DNA of 64,000 nucleotides, from positions 221,295,887 to 221,359,886 of the forward strand of contig NC_134365.1 in NCBI RefSeq assembly GCF_035582795.1, written 5' to 3'. A program made the position numbers and the translations under genes. The notes under the pieces are model-generated. The model had not been told where the DNA came from and ran no database searches. It worked only from the letters and a program-made list of their open reading frames with translations. Of the stretch, positions 31,301 through 43,800 are shown one piece after another (the stretch's first letter is position 1; every line of letters begins with the position of its first letter). This stretch comes from Mycteria americana (Eukaryota; Chordata; Aves; Ciconiiformes; Ciconiidae).

Positions 31301-34300
31301 TAATTCAGCTCCTGCCCTGGGTGTTTGCTGATCTCCAGGTCTGATTTGAGAAATGGCAGTTGCCTTCTCCATTTTCCCTTCTTCGTCCCAGATTCGTCAT
31401 TATTTCAGCGCAGCAGCACTTGGAAAGGCTGCGGATCAGCTCCCTCTGTTTAATGTGGGCTTTTGTGATTCAGCTAGAGAGGAGTCACTAGGAAAGGGGG
31501 CAGCTCGCATGCCCCTCAGCTGGGCTGTGCTGGCCTTGGGGACAGCGCAGAGACCTTTTGACGTTCCTCTGGTGCTTCCAGTGCTGTGAACTGGAGGTGG
31601 GAATTGGGTCTGGCTCTGGTCTTGTTGCCCTGGCTCTGCCAAGACATTCCTGGAGGAAACTGCACATTGTCCGCAGTGTTCGTGAGAGAGGAGAGGGAGT
31701 GGGCAAGGTTTAGGCATGAGACTGCGGGGCTGGAGTGCAGAGGTTTGGGTTTCCGCTCTTCCCTAAGCTGTCTTGTGGCCTTGGGCAAGCGCATTGGTGA
31801 TGTTATACTTCCATGGGAAGGTGGAACATTGTTAGGGAATCCCAGTAGGACCGCAGCTCGTCAGAGCCCTGGGTGATTTAATGAACTGCCAGGGTGTCTC
31901 CTTGTCCATTAAATTCTCATCAAGAGGTGAACTTAGAGCTAGGTGACCCTCAGGCTGGTGTGGGGGACCGAAGTCACCGCCTTCAGGGGCGACGCCAGGC
32001 TGTGCCAAGAACTGAGCCTGTGGTTGGGGTTTGGAGAGGAGGGGGAACAGGGCAGCGAGATGCGGGTGTCACGGATGCCTCCGCACTGCTGCTGGGAAGC
32101 TCAGCGAGGAGGCAGGTCGAGGGCCAGCTCCCTGCCCTGCGGGTGCCGGAGCGAACAGATGGCCTGGTGCCTACACCGATCGCAATCATGGAGTTTCTCA
32201 CGCATTTCCTCTTCCAATAGCCTGAGGGAGCTGAATCTGGACAGGAACGGGATTTCGGCTGTGCCCTACCTACACCAAGCAGAGAGCAGGCAGTTCTTCC
32301 TCCACCCCGCGCTGGACGGCGACAGCTTCAGGGCAGAGTGGTACAAGTCCCTGAGCAGCCTCTGGCAGCAGCCCCGGCTGCCGCAGCAGGAGGACATGGA
32401 GGTGCCAGCAGAGCTGGAAGCGAAGAAAGGACAGCTTGAATATGTCGTGTTACAGAACGACAGGGATCCGGACAGGACGGGTGAGCAGCGCCTGCCTCTC
32501 CCGGCCCGTACTGAAACCATGGGGTGTTTCAGTGGGAGAGGGCTCAGTTATGTCAGGCTGAGGACATAACTATGGATGTTTACTAGCGAGTGAAGCAGCC
32601 TGACAAAATTAAAACAGTGAGGGAGGGATACATGGGACCATTTTAGACATCTGAGCTAACCTCTACAGACCCTCTATAATTACCGGGAGCTTACTGGACA
32701 TGAATCACCCTAAAGCAGACATCTCCCATGGTTCAGACAGAAGTGCTCCTTTCTCTCTCCTGGACTTCTCCAGGGTAGCTTGCTCCAAAGGAGACATTGC
32801 ATGCTGGCTGGGAGGAAAACTGGCAAAAATAGGGAAAAAATTCAGGTTGGGAAGTGGATTAGTGTGGATCCTGGACAAGCAGGGCGCAGGAAGGTTGTAT
32901 GAGTAGGTAGCCCATGCACAGGTCTGCATTTCTGGGGTAGGTAGGTCAGCTCTCCCCTCTGGATGTCCTTACTGAAGCGTGATGCACACACCATGCTGGG
33001 CCACGCGGTGGGATGGATCCAGAGGCTGCCTGGTGTCTCCTGCGTGGATGGGGCTGTGACGGAGGCTGCCGGTGGGGCTCCTCCAAGCACTTCTCCTGTC
33101 CCCTGGCTCGCTGCAGCGGTCCCTGTTCTTAGGTATTTGCGGAGCAGGCAACGGTGCAACTTCTGGTGCTGGCCTGGCGGTAGCAGCATGATGTAGGAAA
33201 GGCTTCGTGCTCATGGGCGAGACTCCAAACCAAAATCTACCTGCAGGGAGCTCCTGGCTGCCCTCAGGCCAGTAAGCAGGGCTTCTGCTATGTTTAAGGG
33301 ATGTGGACCTCACCTGCAGCGATGGGGCTGTCAGCAAGCCTGCTACAGTGGGTCTGATCCCCCCCTCACCTTGGGCACGTCTTGCCGTTGAGCCAGATCC
33401 TGCCTGATGCTGATTTGCTTTTCCAGGGTAAATCCAGCCTTGCCATGGCTGGGGCTGGCCCAGCGCTCGGCTTCACGTAGAAACCCTCACTTTGCTTGTG
33501 TTTCATTGCAGAGGTCGTTTTTAATTCTGGCTCTCGGGAACACCCAGCGCTGGTAAGAACCGTTAGCTGATCTGTGATTTGGGGTGTGAGCTCCAAAACT
33601 TTCCTTCCCCAAGCCTCTCAGCTCAGTTTCAATAAACCCCTGGGTACAGCCGGGACTCTGGGTGCCTACGAGGCTTGCAGTGAGTATTGTCTCTCATCAG
33701 GGAGATCAGGAGCAAATTTTCCCATAACCAAGAGACACCGGAGCTTTAACTTACACCACTTTCAAATAAAAGCTGAGTTGCTGCTTGCTCGTGACTATGT
33801 GCCCTCCCTGCATGGGGAATTGTGTTCTGCGGCTCAGGTGGGGACTGAAGCTCAGGAGCTGGGAGTTCATTCGTTCTTAGCACTGTAATCTTTTCCCCCA
33901 CATTTATTGACATGATGCTCTTTAGAATCAGATGTTTGAAGCCAAAGACCCTGATTTTTATTAAAACTTGAGTAAGGGGCTGAGCTTCAGAGGTGCTGAG
34001 CACTCGCAGCACGTTCTAGTGTAACACACACGTGCATGCACACTCCCTGAGAGCACGGCTGCTTCTCCCCGGGCCTGTGCACGTTTTCAGTGCTGGATGA
34101 TGGAGTTTGGTGCATTTGACATGATTCCCTGGTGGGCTCCCACAGTAACGCAGAGGCCAAAGCAAGCTGCCACGAGACAACCTCTGAAGCGGGTCTGAAC
34201 CAAAAGATCTTCAAATTACAGCTGCGTTTGGGCACAGGAGGGTGGTATCCTGCCACTGGAGGTGTCTCCTGCCACCGGAGCCTCCGGAGCGGTGTCTCCG

Positions 34301-37300
34301 CTCACGCTCTTCCTCCTCTCTTTAAGGTTGTTCCCAGGGAGGGAGAACCATCTGCCTCGAAGACTCTGCTGGCTCCCTCCACGCGCAGGGACATTCGTGC
34401 TCCCTTTCCTGAACTGAAGCGTCTCAGCCTGGCCTTCAACAAGGTGATTTGGGTCCTGTGGCTCCGGCTAGGTATAAAGGTTCAGCTGCCTGCGCTTGGC
34501 GTTACTGCCCTGGGAGACACCCTGGCCTTTAGCTGCCCCTGCAAAAGGGCATAGCTCTCCCAGGCTTCTGCATCCAGCTGCCAGCCCATGGGGATGTGTC
34601 AGATATCCAGGATCTCTCGGGTGGGACAGGACGCCTATTTAGGCAGCTGAATTGCACCCAGCTTGTCTAAACCCCTGCAAATTCGGGGATTTCATCAGAG
34701 AATATATGAAGGATTGCCCTCCCCCTGGACTGATCCTGTGCTGGAGCTGCCCTGTGGACAGTGATGTCTCATCGAAGACTTTAGTGCCAGGCTATACTTG
34801 TCTGCTGAGCCACATCGGGTTCTCAGTGTGCCCCAACGGACAAGAAACACACAACAATATTTAAGCTCCTCTTCCTGGTGCTTTTGGCTCCTGCCCAGGG
34901 CGTAACTCACGCTGCTTCCCAGCCGGGCGAGCTGACAGTGCCGAGTTACCGCTGCTCAGCACCCTGGGGTGTGATGGTGTGGCTCTGCCCGCTTGCAAAG
35001 TGAGCTCTGCTGCCGTTCCCCATGTGTCGTCACCCTGTTTTAGGTCACTGCCTTGTCGGTGAGCTGGTTTCTAGCTGCCGTGCCCTGGCCAGGCTGTGGT
35101 TTGGACCACGGGGCGGAGAGGCAGGACTTTTTTCCTGCTCTAAGCAGCTCTTCTGAGCCTTGGAGGCACCAGTCCTCTCACTGCAGCGGGCAGGAGGGAG
35201 AGAGGAGTGCTGCCTCTGCCCTCGATACTCACGTGGGCATCGCTGGTTAAGGGATGCCATCTTCCTCCTCCTCCTCCCCACTGCAAGTACCTGCCCAGTG
35301 CCAGGGTCCCCACGCATTGGAGGGACGCGCTTTGGTGGGAGGGTTGGGATGAAACTCCGCAGCCTCCGGCATGACTCAGTGCTTAGAAACAGTAAACTAT
35401 TTTATCTTGCAGATTGCAGATGAGACAGCTCTCTTACCCGTGGCTTTCTTCCTGTGCCTGAAGGAGCTGACGTTTCACAACAACCCTCTTACCACCACCC
35501 GCAGCGGTACAGTATGAGCCCGGCTCCGTGGGGGGACTTCTGCTTTGTCCCTCCTTCATGGTTAGCTCTCTGGGACAGGGACCATGTTGCCTTTCAGTGT
35601 TCGGACATTCCTGCCATGCTGGCCCTGGTCCAGGCCCTCAGGAAGGTGCTTTAATCATTGCTGCTCTCTAAAGAGCAACACGGATGAGCACTGCTCTTGC
35701 AAACGCTATTAATGCCCTGCTGCTGCTCCTGGCCCCATCGAAGTCCGTAACAGCCCATCCGTGACTGCGGCAGCGCAGTCTCAGGATAAATTTTGCTCCC
35801 CAAGTGGAGTTTATCCCACAAAGGGCTTGTCTGAAGCTGCTCCAGGTTTCCTCCTGCAGCAGCTTTCTGAGCAGGGGGGATGAACCCCAAACGTGCCCGT
35901 GGCCTCCACAGGCAACATTTGAAGGTAGCCAGAAGGACGCTGATGAAACGTTGCAATGGTGTTGCTCCCTGCACGAGCTATGCGTAGACTAGTAAATAAA
36001 ACAGGTCAGGACTGCTCTTCTGGCCTTGGTGGCACGTAGCCCAGTCCGGTGCGTGTCCTTAGGGCTAAAGCATCTCCCTACAAAACAGGGTGGCTTCTGC
36101 TCTGGTCCCTGGGCAGCGCCATGCTCTGAGCTGAGCCTGGGGTTAGTTGGCACAGTGTGCTGCCGGTGAAGGAGCAGGGCATGGGCTCTCCACCAGCTGC
36201 CTGAAGCTCTGGTGAACCTCTGCTCCTCCAGGGCAGCCGCCTCTGCTGACCCGGCTCCTCCAGCACAATCTGGGGATTAAACTTGTCCGACAGAAGAGCC
36301 CATCTGTGGAGAGGTGGCACTTCTCCATCCCGCTCAAAGCCAGCCGCAAGGTAAGGAGGGACGCGCCTCGGGAGCGCGGGCTTTTTCCTGCCTGAGGCAG
36401 GGATGAAACCCTTGCTGCAATACTCAGGGCAGGATTGCCCAGGAACCGACTTGCTGGGGAGCACGGGAAGAGCTGGTGGGACACACGGATCCCAGCGGGG
36501 ATGGAAGGACGGAGGGAAGGGTGGGAAGGATTGGAGGTATTTTGCTTGGGATGAGGCTGGGGAGTCCAAGCACCCCCTTATTGCTGCCCCAGGCAGGGTT
36601 TGTCCCTGGGTTTTTGGGTTCGGCCTTGCTCATCGGCCTTGGTTGAGGGATCCTATGGGACTGAAGCTGCTGCCAGGGTGTCCCTGAAGTCAGGGCTGCC
36701 CTGGCACTCCCTGTCCTGTAAGGACCAGGCTCCAGCCGCCGGACCCGACCCCACGCTGACACTTGTGGCAGCGTGCACGGACATCCATCGTGTCCCCCCC
36801 AGGTCACGTTGCGTCTCCCCAAAGTCACCAAGCGGCCGCTGATGCTGGAAGCTCCTGCCAAGACCTTTCTGCAGAAACAGCTCCCAGCTGTGGTGGAGGC
36901 TGCAAGAGATGCTGCACCTCCGAGTCCGGCCCAGCCGCTGCCCGTTGTCAGCTCCGTGACTCCAGCCGGCAACCAGTGGACGGCGCTGGGGGAAGGAGAA
37001 GATGACTCCAGGCCTCCTCCTGGCTCAGCCGAGGAGGACGTTGCATCCTTCTTCATGACACAGGTGAGGCCAGGCTGTAAACGTTTGGGACTGCAGGGCT
37101 TGTCCAGAAATGGTCCATAGACGGATCTTTGTTTCCTAAGTGAATGAACCGTGCGCACGTGCTGTGGGTGCCAGTGGTTATAACCCTCCTTTGACTGCAA
37201 GGGATTTAAGGAAGGAAGCACTAGCAAGAAGCACAAATGCAACGTTGTGACCGAGAATAAGAATTGGTGGCCTATTTCGCAGGGTGGCACGGGGCTGTGC

Positions 37301-39805
37301 TGGCTTGGTGGGTAGCCCCAACGGCAGGAGCTCATTAGTCCAGCATTGTCCCTGCAGCATCTGCTGGAAAACTCCCTCCTAGAGCTCACGAGGGCAGCTT
37401 TGTGACTTGATTTCCCTGAAAATCTTGGGATTATTAAGGCAAAAAAAGTCTGCACTGGCATGGGGATGGCCCCTCTCTCCTCTGTGCTCAGTCCCGCTGA
37501 GCAGAGATGGGATGAAATGGTGGCTGCGTGGCTCAGTGCCATCAGGAGAGACCTCTGTCCACAGCAGGACAGGCTCTGGCTGACTCCATCAGCTTGACTG
37601 GTAAGAAAGGGCTGCTGTGAATTCCTTTATTTTGCTGCTTTGAGGTGGAGGATGTGTCCAGACCCCTGCTGAGACCCGTGGCAGAGGGTGGGCTGGAGAA
37701 GAGGAGTGAGCAGAGGGGGGAAGGAAGCTCCCAGGTGGTTCCAGAGCGATACAAAGGCTACGAGGAGCTGCTCGGTGGAGACACAGACCCAGATTTTATT
37801 GAGCCAGTCGGTGAGTGAAGATAGCAGAGGGTTCTTGCTAGAAAAGCCTTGGCAGATTGATGAACAGTACGGTCCGCTGACCAAGAAAGAAGCAGCAAAG
37901 GCTTTCATTGGCCTGTTTTCTCTCTGGTTCACAGGGATACAGAAGAACGTGCAAGCGCTGTACTACATCCTGAAACACCCCCTGGTTTACCGGGACACAA
38001 AGCCACGACTGGACAACGTACAGAAGCCCTACGTGCCTCAGAAAAAGGTGAAGAGTCGAAGCTCTGAAGGGAAAATGGTTGTGTCTGTATCTGGATGAAC
38101 CCACGTGTTTGGATGGATGCTGAGGGCCTGAGCGTGGGCTTGGCCCCAGTTCCCGATCCCAGCACCTCCCTGTTCTCTCTCCCCCGTGGCGTGGTGCACG
38201 CAGCCCCCACGGGAACCGACCTGCAGGGATGGGGCAGCTCAGCACACTGGGGCTGGGAAACGGCCAAGAGCCGTGCTAGCCCCCGGGCAGCGCGGGAGGA
38301 ACCGCTTGCCACCGAGCTGGAGAAAGCCAGCCCCGTCCCACGGGAGGTGGAGGAAACGGCACCCGAGCTGGGTCTGCGGGGTGGGTTGTAGTAGAACTAC
38401 GGTCCTGGAATCCGCTGCGCTGCTCTGGGGTTGTGGAAAGCTGATCCAGTGTTGCTCAATAATTGTAAGTTGGTGTCTAAACCAGACCAGCTTCGTCCAA
38501 AAGAGACCGTCTCACCTACCTCGTGCAGGAGCACGGGCCCATGTTAGTTTAGGAGAGGGGGCAGGAAAAGGAGCTGGAGGATCATCGGCCTGGAGGGTGG
38601 AGGGGAGGCTCGCTGCAGCCTCCTGGTCTTCCTTGCAGCATGGGAGGATGCCCGGCCCTCCTGCCCGAAAGACAAAAGCAGAGGTCCTGGAAGGAATCCT
38701 GACGGCCATGAGAAACACCTCGACCATCACTGAAGTCCCCTTGGGTACGTTCCTGCATTCCCAGTCTCTCTCGTTGAGGGCACCGCAGAGGCAGGGGCAG
38801 GATCTGAGCATAAAGGTGTCCCTGAGCTGGCGGGGTCCTGGGGTACGGCTGAGTTGGGAACGGAGGGTCCCCCCGTTGCAGCAGCCTCACCCCATATCCC
38901 TGCGGAGAGGACAGGGGCTTCGCCTGCTGAACGCCCTCAGCCCACCACGAGGTTGGACCCCGATGCTCTGCCTGCTGGTTAACAGAGGGGTAAATGCAAC
39001 GCAGACACTGCTGGGGTCCCTTGGCATCCCAAACCCAGCTGGTGGGAGAACGGCCTTAGAATAAAAGTGGTTTTGCCCCTGCGATGAAGCAGGACTCGGG
39101 TCTCCGAGCACTGGCCATGTTTTATCTCCATCCCAGCCCCAATGGTGGTACAATCCTGAACTGCTAGTGCAAGCAGGACCCAGCTACTCCCTGGTGCTTT
39201 TTCTTTTCCCTGCACTGACCAGGGAAGAGCAGAGGAAGAGAGGCAAGAAATTAAGGAAACTTAATTTCCTTTCTGCTGCCTACACTAAGAGCCACTGCCC
39301 AGGCTTGAACCCAGCACATCTGTCTTCACTCTTGAGTCACTCAAGACCACCGGTGCCTTTTTGGGGCTCCCGTGTTTCACGCGGGTGCCAGGACAGAGCT
39401 GGATCCCCGCAGCCGCCTTTGTGCCCCTGCCACGGTGACGTGCCCCGTGCTGCGGGGACGGGAGGGCTGGGGCCGCTGGCAGGAGGAGGCAAGGGAGGGA
39501 AGATCAAATATTGCAGCCAAGGAGCCGTCCCATCGCTCCGCTCACACCCCTGGCCTTTTCCAGCGTCTGTTTTGCAAAAGAGGAAATCCAGCTCCAAGGT
39601 GCACCGGGAGGCACGGAGGCTGATGGAGGAATTCCAGGAGGTATTCGAGATCCCCCCTGCAACTGTCGGCGAGGAGGTGGCCAAGCCGTCGGATGAGGCG
39701 CAGGTGGTAAAAGCCCTTCTTGCAGAGGCAACATCCAAGCAGGGGAGCCCCAAAAAGCTACAGCTGCCAGGGAAGAGAGCGGCCAAGAAGGTGCCCAAAG
39801 TTTAG
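25363..39805 (+). CDS. XRRA1: XRRA1, X-ray radiation resistance-associated leucine-rich-repeat protein
   Basis: Leucine-rich-repeat protein of poorly known function, named for altered expression in X-ray-resistant cells. Coding exons: 25363-25456, 26550-26704 (start uncertain), 26976-27047, 27836-27908, 28590-28687, 30218-30351, 30985-31083, 32221-32480, 33512-33552, 34327-34443, 35413-35506, 36232-36350, 36803-37063, 37645-37810, 37935-38047, 38639-38744, 39564-39805. Phases agree and give ~747 aa (human ~792). The N-terminus MATTGLYKMGDG, then NCFPARNILR, and MKHHCLKNPSDLC align with human XRRA1 from memory. LRRs at ~125-290 (LRELELSLNGL, LDLSYNNL, LKVLRLTANGL, LEVLSLDDNHL, LRELNLDRNGI) and ~370-410 (LKRLSLAFNKI, LKELTFHNNPL). 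The C-terminus is basic (KRAAKKVPKV). Exon 2 is the weak call: its acceptor at 26,549 is in phase but the region is poorly conserved. An insert seen in human between the third and fourth LRRs was not found. Confidence 0.93.
25900..26290 (+). mobile_element. Old CR1 LINE fragment, plus strand
   Basis: Diverged 3' portion of a CR1 element in XRRA1 intron 1 (between coding exons 1 and 2). Recognisable CR1 words include GGTTTAGGTTGGACGTTAGG, GGAACTTCTTC, GGGAGGTGGTGGAAT and GAGATCTCCAGAAGGCTCCT. The terminal octamer repeat is decayed (CTTCCATGTCTGC), so this copy is older than those at 3.6 and 61 kb. Confidence 0.8.
28182..28258 (-). mobile_element. MIR-like SINE remnant
   Basis: ACCACTTGTCCCAAAGGCTC ... 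GGTAGAGCTGGGAGGTGAAT matches, from memory, the reverse strand of the MIR core (CTTGCCCAAGGTCACACAGC ... GGCAGAGCCGGGATTCGAAC). In XRRA1 intron after exon 4. Confidence 0.6.
28688..30217 (+). other. XRRA1 intron after coding exon 5
   Basis: 1.5-kb intron between donor GTAAGA and acceptor TCCTTCAG. Ordinary unique sequence; I see no gene or clear element. Confidence 0.7.
31715..31800 (+). mobile_element. MIR-like SINE remnant
   Basis: GGGTTTCCGCTCTTCCCTAA, then TTGTGGCCTTGGGCAAGCGC, match the forward MIR core (GGGTTCGAATCCCGGCTCTG ... GTGACCTTGGGCAAGTTACT) from memory. In the XRRA1 intron before exon 8. Confidence 0.6.
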
Positions 39806-39827
39806 TCCGCAGTATAGCCACGGGTTG

Positions 39828-39833
39828 AATAAA
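39828..39833 (+). terminator. XRRA1: XRRA1 poly(A) signal
   Basis: AATAAA 23 nt after the XRRA1 stop codon, followed within ~50 nt by GT/T-rich sequence (TTATTTTGTAACTTG). Implies a very short 3' UTR. Confidence 0.8.
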
Positions 39834-40820
39834 GCATCCCACACCTTGGTCCTCTTGGATAAAATGTACGTTATTTTGTAACTTGTTTGGAGCCATTTTT
39901 CCCCTCCTGCGGTTGGAAAATGGAATGCGGTGACAAGATTCATCTCAGGCTTTCAGGCAGCGACTTCCAGCTTGAAAGCACCGATACAGCCACAACGCTG
40001 CCATGACAGGACACGAAAACCATGCCTGCTCGCTGTTGTGCTCTGCAGTTCCTGGAAAATAAGGTGTGTGCTCACCCATCCCTGCACAAAAACTGACTTG
40101 TAAGAAAAACTGCTGCACCCTCTGGGCATTGCAGGGAGGTTTTGGCCAGCAATGAACAGGGCAGAGCGCGCTGTGACCGCCCCGTCCCGTGATGAACACG
40201 GCTCACGATGGGGCTCTGCCTGCGCTGACCGACGGGTCGTACGAGGAGGGCTCGTCGGCGCGCGGCAATATCACTACCATTAACGGAGTGGCAAGCTAAT
40301 ATGAGCTCCCTGGTTCTCTCAGCTCTTGCCCGCTGTCCCAGCATCGGTCTGTCCTGCAGCCAAGCGCTGCAGAAAATCCGTCTCGCGCCAGGGCAGCGCT
40401 GCCAGCGCTGCTCGTGGCAGCTCTGAGCACGGAGCCCCATCCCGCCGCAGGTACGTGCCCGCCCAGCCGGACCCGGGCGTGCTCGGGGAGCTGAGCTGGG
40501 CACAAAATAGTTATTAAAACCCCAAATCCATCCCCCAGTCTGGCACCCCTAAAAACAGTTGCGTCAGTGCAACCGGAGGGGTTGGGACAAGCGACGGGGA
40601 GCGACGGAGGATGCTCATCTCCCACTGGCTGCTTACCTGCATGAAAAATATGTCATTATACTCACCTTCACCTTTTTTTTTTTTTTTTTCCCCCTGCAAA
40701 ACATTAATCAACAACCTCATTCAGCCTGTAGCCCCTTCGGGATAGGCAGCAGTAGGATCCTGCTTGTTTCCAAGCCCAGCAACTTCAGCAGAAACAGGTA
40801 GTTCACTGTCAGAACCTGGT
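39834..40820. other. Intergenic gap between convergent XRRA1 and RNF169
   Basis: About 1 kb between the XRRA1 poly(A) signal and the inferred RNF169 poly(A) site. Contains a poly-T run at 40,673-40,690 and no recognisable gene. Confidence 0.6.
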
Positions 40821-40826
40821 TTTATT
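40821..40826 (-). terminator. RNF169: Candidate RNF169 poly(A) signal
   Basis: TTTATT on the plus strand is AATAAA on the minus, ~4.85 kb beyond the RNF169 stop. It fits the long 3' UTR known for RNF169 and is the most distal site before the XRRA1 end. Earlier sites may also be used. Confidence 0.5.
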
Positions 40827-43800
40827 CTGTTTTAACCTCGGCCTTTGTCCTGCAGTTAAAGTCCTCGTTGCTGTTAAAATGTACATGTTATTTGTACACA
40901 GTTGGCATATTTCTGGTTTGTGACAATTGTTTCACAAGCAGGATTTACTCTGTTCCAAATAACAGAAGCCACAACATGACAGACGCCTGCATGTCATTTT
41001 ACCCACACATTTTACACATGCAAGTCAACAGTCCTTCAGTAACCTCCATCGCTTTTTAAAACATTCGGATGAAGCCACGGTGGTTCAGCTGAGACCCAAA
41101 ACGACCGTAAGTCTTTTACCACCCCGGTGCTCCGCTGGCGAGCTGAGGAGAACACGAAAGCACAACGATTTAAAGCATTATCGGGAAAAAAAGTGTAGCA
41201 ACATCTAGATTTGTTTTAAACAGTCTGACAGTAAACACCAAGGAAACCAGGCATACACAAACCCCCTTTGTGACCAGCTGAAGGTTTTTCTGTTTGCATA
41301 GTGAAGAGCTAATTCTAGAGCTGACGCTTCGCGGTGTTTTACAGACACGGGGAAGAGAAAGGTTTGTGTCAGATGCGCGTGACACGGGGGGGATCATCCC
41401 AGCTTCCGCGCTGTAGTTCAAACCGGCGTCACGTCCCAGTTCCACCCAGCTGCCGCCCACGGGGACATGCCACGGGTCTCCATCACGGTGCCACGCGAGA
41501 CCGTCGCGTCCAACCGTCGTTAGTTTTCGTCTAACGGGTGAGAGTGGCCGGGTTTTCGTCAAACGCTTCCCCCCGCGCACGGGACAAGCTCCTTGCCGAC
41601 CTTTCGCCGGAAAACTGGGAGACGGCACAGGGCTGTTGGAGGGTCCAGGCGGAGCCCTGGGGTCTGTCCTCGGAGCATTGCTAAAGGCTTGTTTTTAAAA
41701 TCAGTGATAGTCTTTAAGGCTTCAACCTCCCCCTTTGCTTTCATCGAGAAAATACAAAGAAGCGCTTGTTCAAGCTACACTTCGTGACTACTGTGCACTG
41801 CATGTACAATAGCATTTGAAGAAAAATACTGACGATATAGAACAACATTATACAATCATCTGGCATGATCCCTTCTTTTGGCACTTTTCCTTCATTTATC
41901 TGATCTCACTGACTCCAAACACGGACCTTTCCGTACGGCTTTTCCCGGGCAGAGAGCTCCGGAGAGTCAGAAAGCAACTTTCCAGAGTCGGTGGCATCTT
42001 TGGCAGACACGGTCCTTCTGTCGTCAAACCAACCCCAGCCCCTCCAGCGCTACCGGCAGTGCAATCTCTTGACCTGTTTTTTTTTTCTCACAAGAGAAGA
42101 CAGCTTCACATTTTGGGAGGATGCTCGCACGCCTGCGCTGTCCCACAGCCGGCAAGGACTGCCTTCATCCCGGAGAGAAGGTGGCTGCAGAAAGGAGGAG
42201 GGTTAGAAATGACTTTCATAGAAGTGTAAATAAATACTTGGTTTCGTCTTAGAGCCTCTGCAGATCTTGTGCTGCATCCACCGTTCAGCAAGAGGTATTT
42301 TACTTCTCAGCTGGCATTACTTGTGGCAAAGGTAGCATCACACCTGACCTTTAAAGGATAGAGGCTGGGAATTCCTGCTCTTTTAAGTGTAATTATATAC
42401 AATTATTTTTTTTTGTGCAAGCTTACACAAACTTACAGAGTGTTAAATTAATAAAACATTCATCCTAGCTTCACATCGCCTCAAGTCTCGAACCCGCCGC
42501 CGCCTCGGGTGGATCGCAGCCGAGGGCAGGCGCGCTCTCGCTAGCTCAGGAAGAAGGCGAGAGGATCCAGGCGAGCCGGCTGGAAAACACCCCGTGTTTT
42601 CCCCAGTCCTTAAGCAACTAGATGGAGAAGCGAACGTAGAAATGCAGCCGGCAGCTTCATCAGGCTACAAACCTGTGGGCACACAGCGAGAAAAGATCGA
42701 GCCCACCCTGATGCTTTACTGAAAGCTGCAGCGACCGCAACCCTTCCACGACGTGATTGCGATGCCACGTCCAAAGGTCTCCTTCAATGCAGATGCAATG
42801 GACTGGGCGTGATGCTTAGGGAGCCGAGCAGCGCTGCCGGGACGTGGGCTCTCTGTTTTGGGGAGAGCCGGCTGCCCAGTGAAGGCAGGTTTGGGAAGCC
42901 GGGGGCGCGAGGGGTCCCATTAAGCTTTTTTTGGCTGGGGACGAGCTCCAGCTCAGGCATTGCCTCCTTCACTTCCGCCCAGCTCGGATTTAGAAAGAGG
43001 AAATTAACACACAAAAAACTAAATATTTCTGGAATCTTTTAAAAGGAAGATATTTAAGACACTGGCCTGGTGCGCTGGACTGTGAAATCTATTTTAAGAC
43101 GGGAAAGAAAGGATACATTCAGCGTGTAAATCTAGTTTTTTGTGGTGTAGGCTTGCTCAGAGAGCGCCCGCCAGCCCAAGCCTGGATGAAACCCACACGA
43201 GCGCCACGAGAAAGAAGGAAACCGTTTAGGGAAGTTTGATCCGGGCTCAAGAGATTAACCGTGGGAAGGGGCAGGGAGAAGGGGGCCTGTAAAAATAATT
43301 ATAAATCTAGATGCACTTGAGAAGTGCATGCTTTAGCTCAAAATGTTGGGAAAAAATGCTATGAATTCTGAGTAAAAGCTGTGGGTTTCCCTCCTCAACT
43401 TATTTCACTGCAAAGGGCAGATCCAGGCCATCGCTACTTCTCGCTGCGCTGCTCTTCTAGGTCCGGTCAAGGCTCTAATTACTTAATTTCCTTTCAATTC
43501 ACAGCTGGGTACAGGAGCAGGATTCAGTTTGGGTCCAAAGCGCCTGCTTCAATCAGCACCTCATGAGGCTGCGGCGCGTGAGAGGGCACGGAAAGCCATC
43601 GCCCACGAGCCGCAGCGGGTAGGCAGAGCAGGCCAGGTCTAGCCGGCCCTAGGTACGACTTTAAACATCCAGTAGTTTGTGTGTTAAGGAGATACAGAGA
43701 TAGATATATATATTACGGAATCATTGCTATAAGATTTCTCAAAACAAAAGTGTCAATCTGTTGAAATATAGTATTTAAAATATATAAATTTTATCCATTA

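Noticed and set aside
36424-37542. 372-codon minus-strand frame
   Set aside because: Antisense to XRRA1 exon 13 and introns; no recognisable domain and no conserved start.
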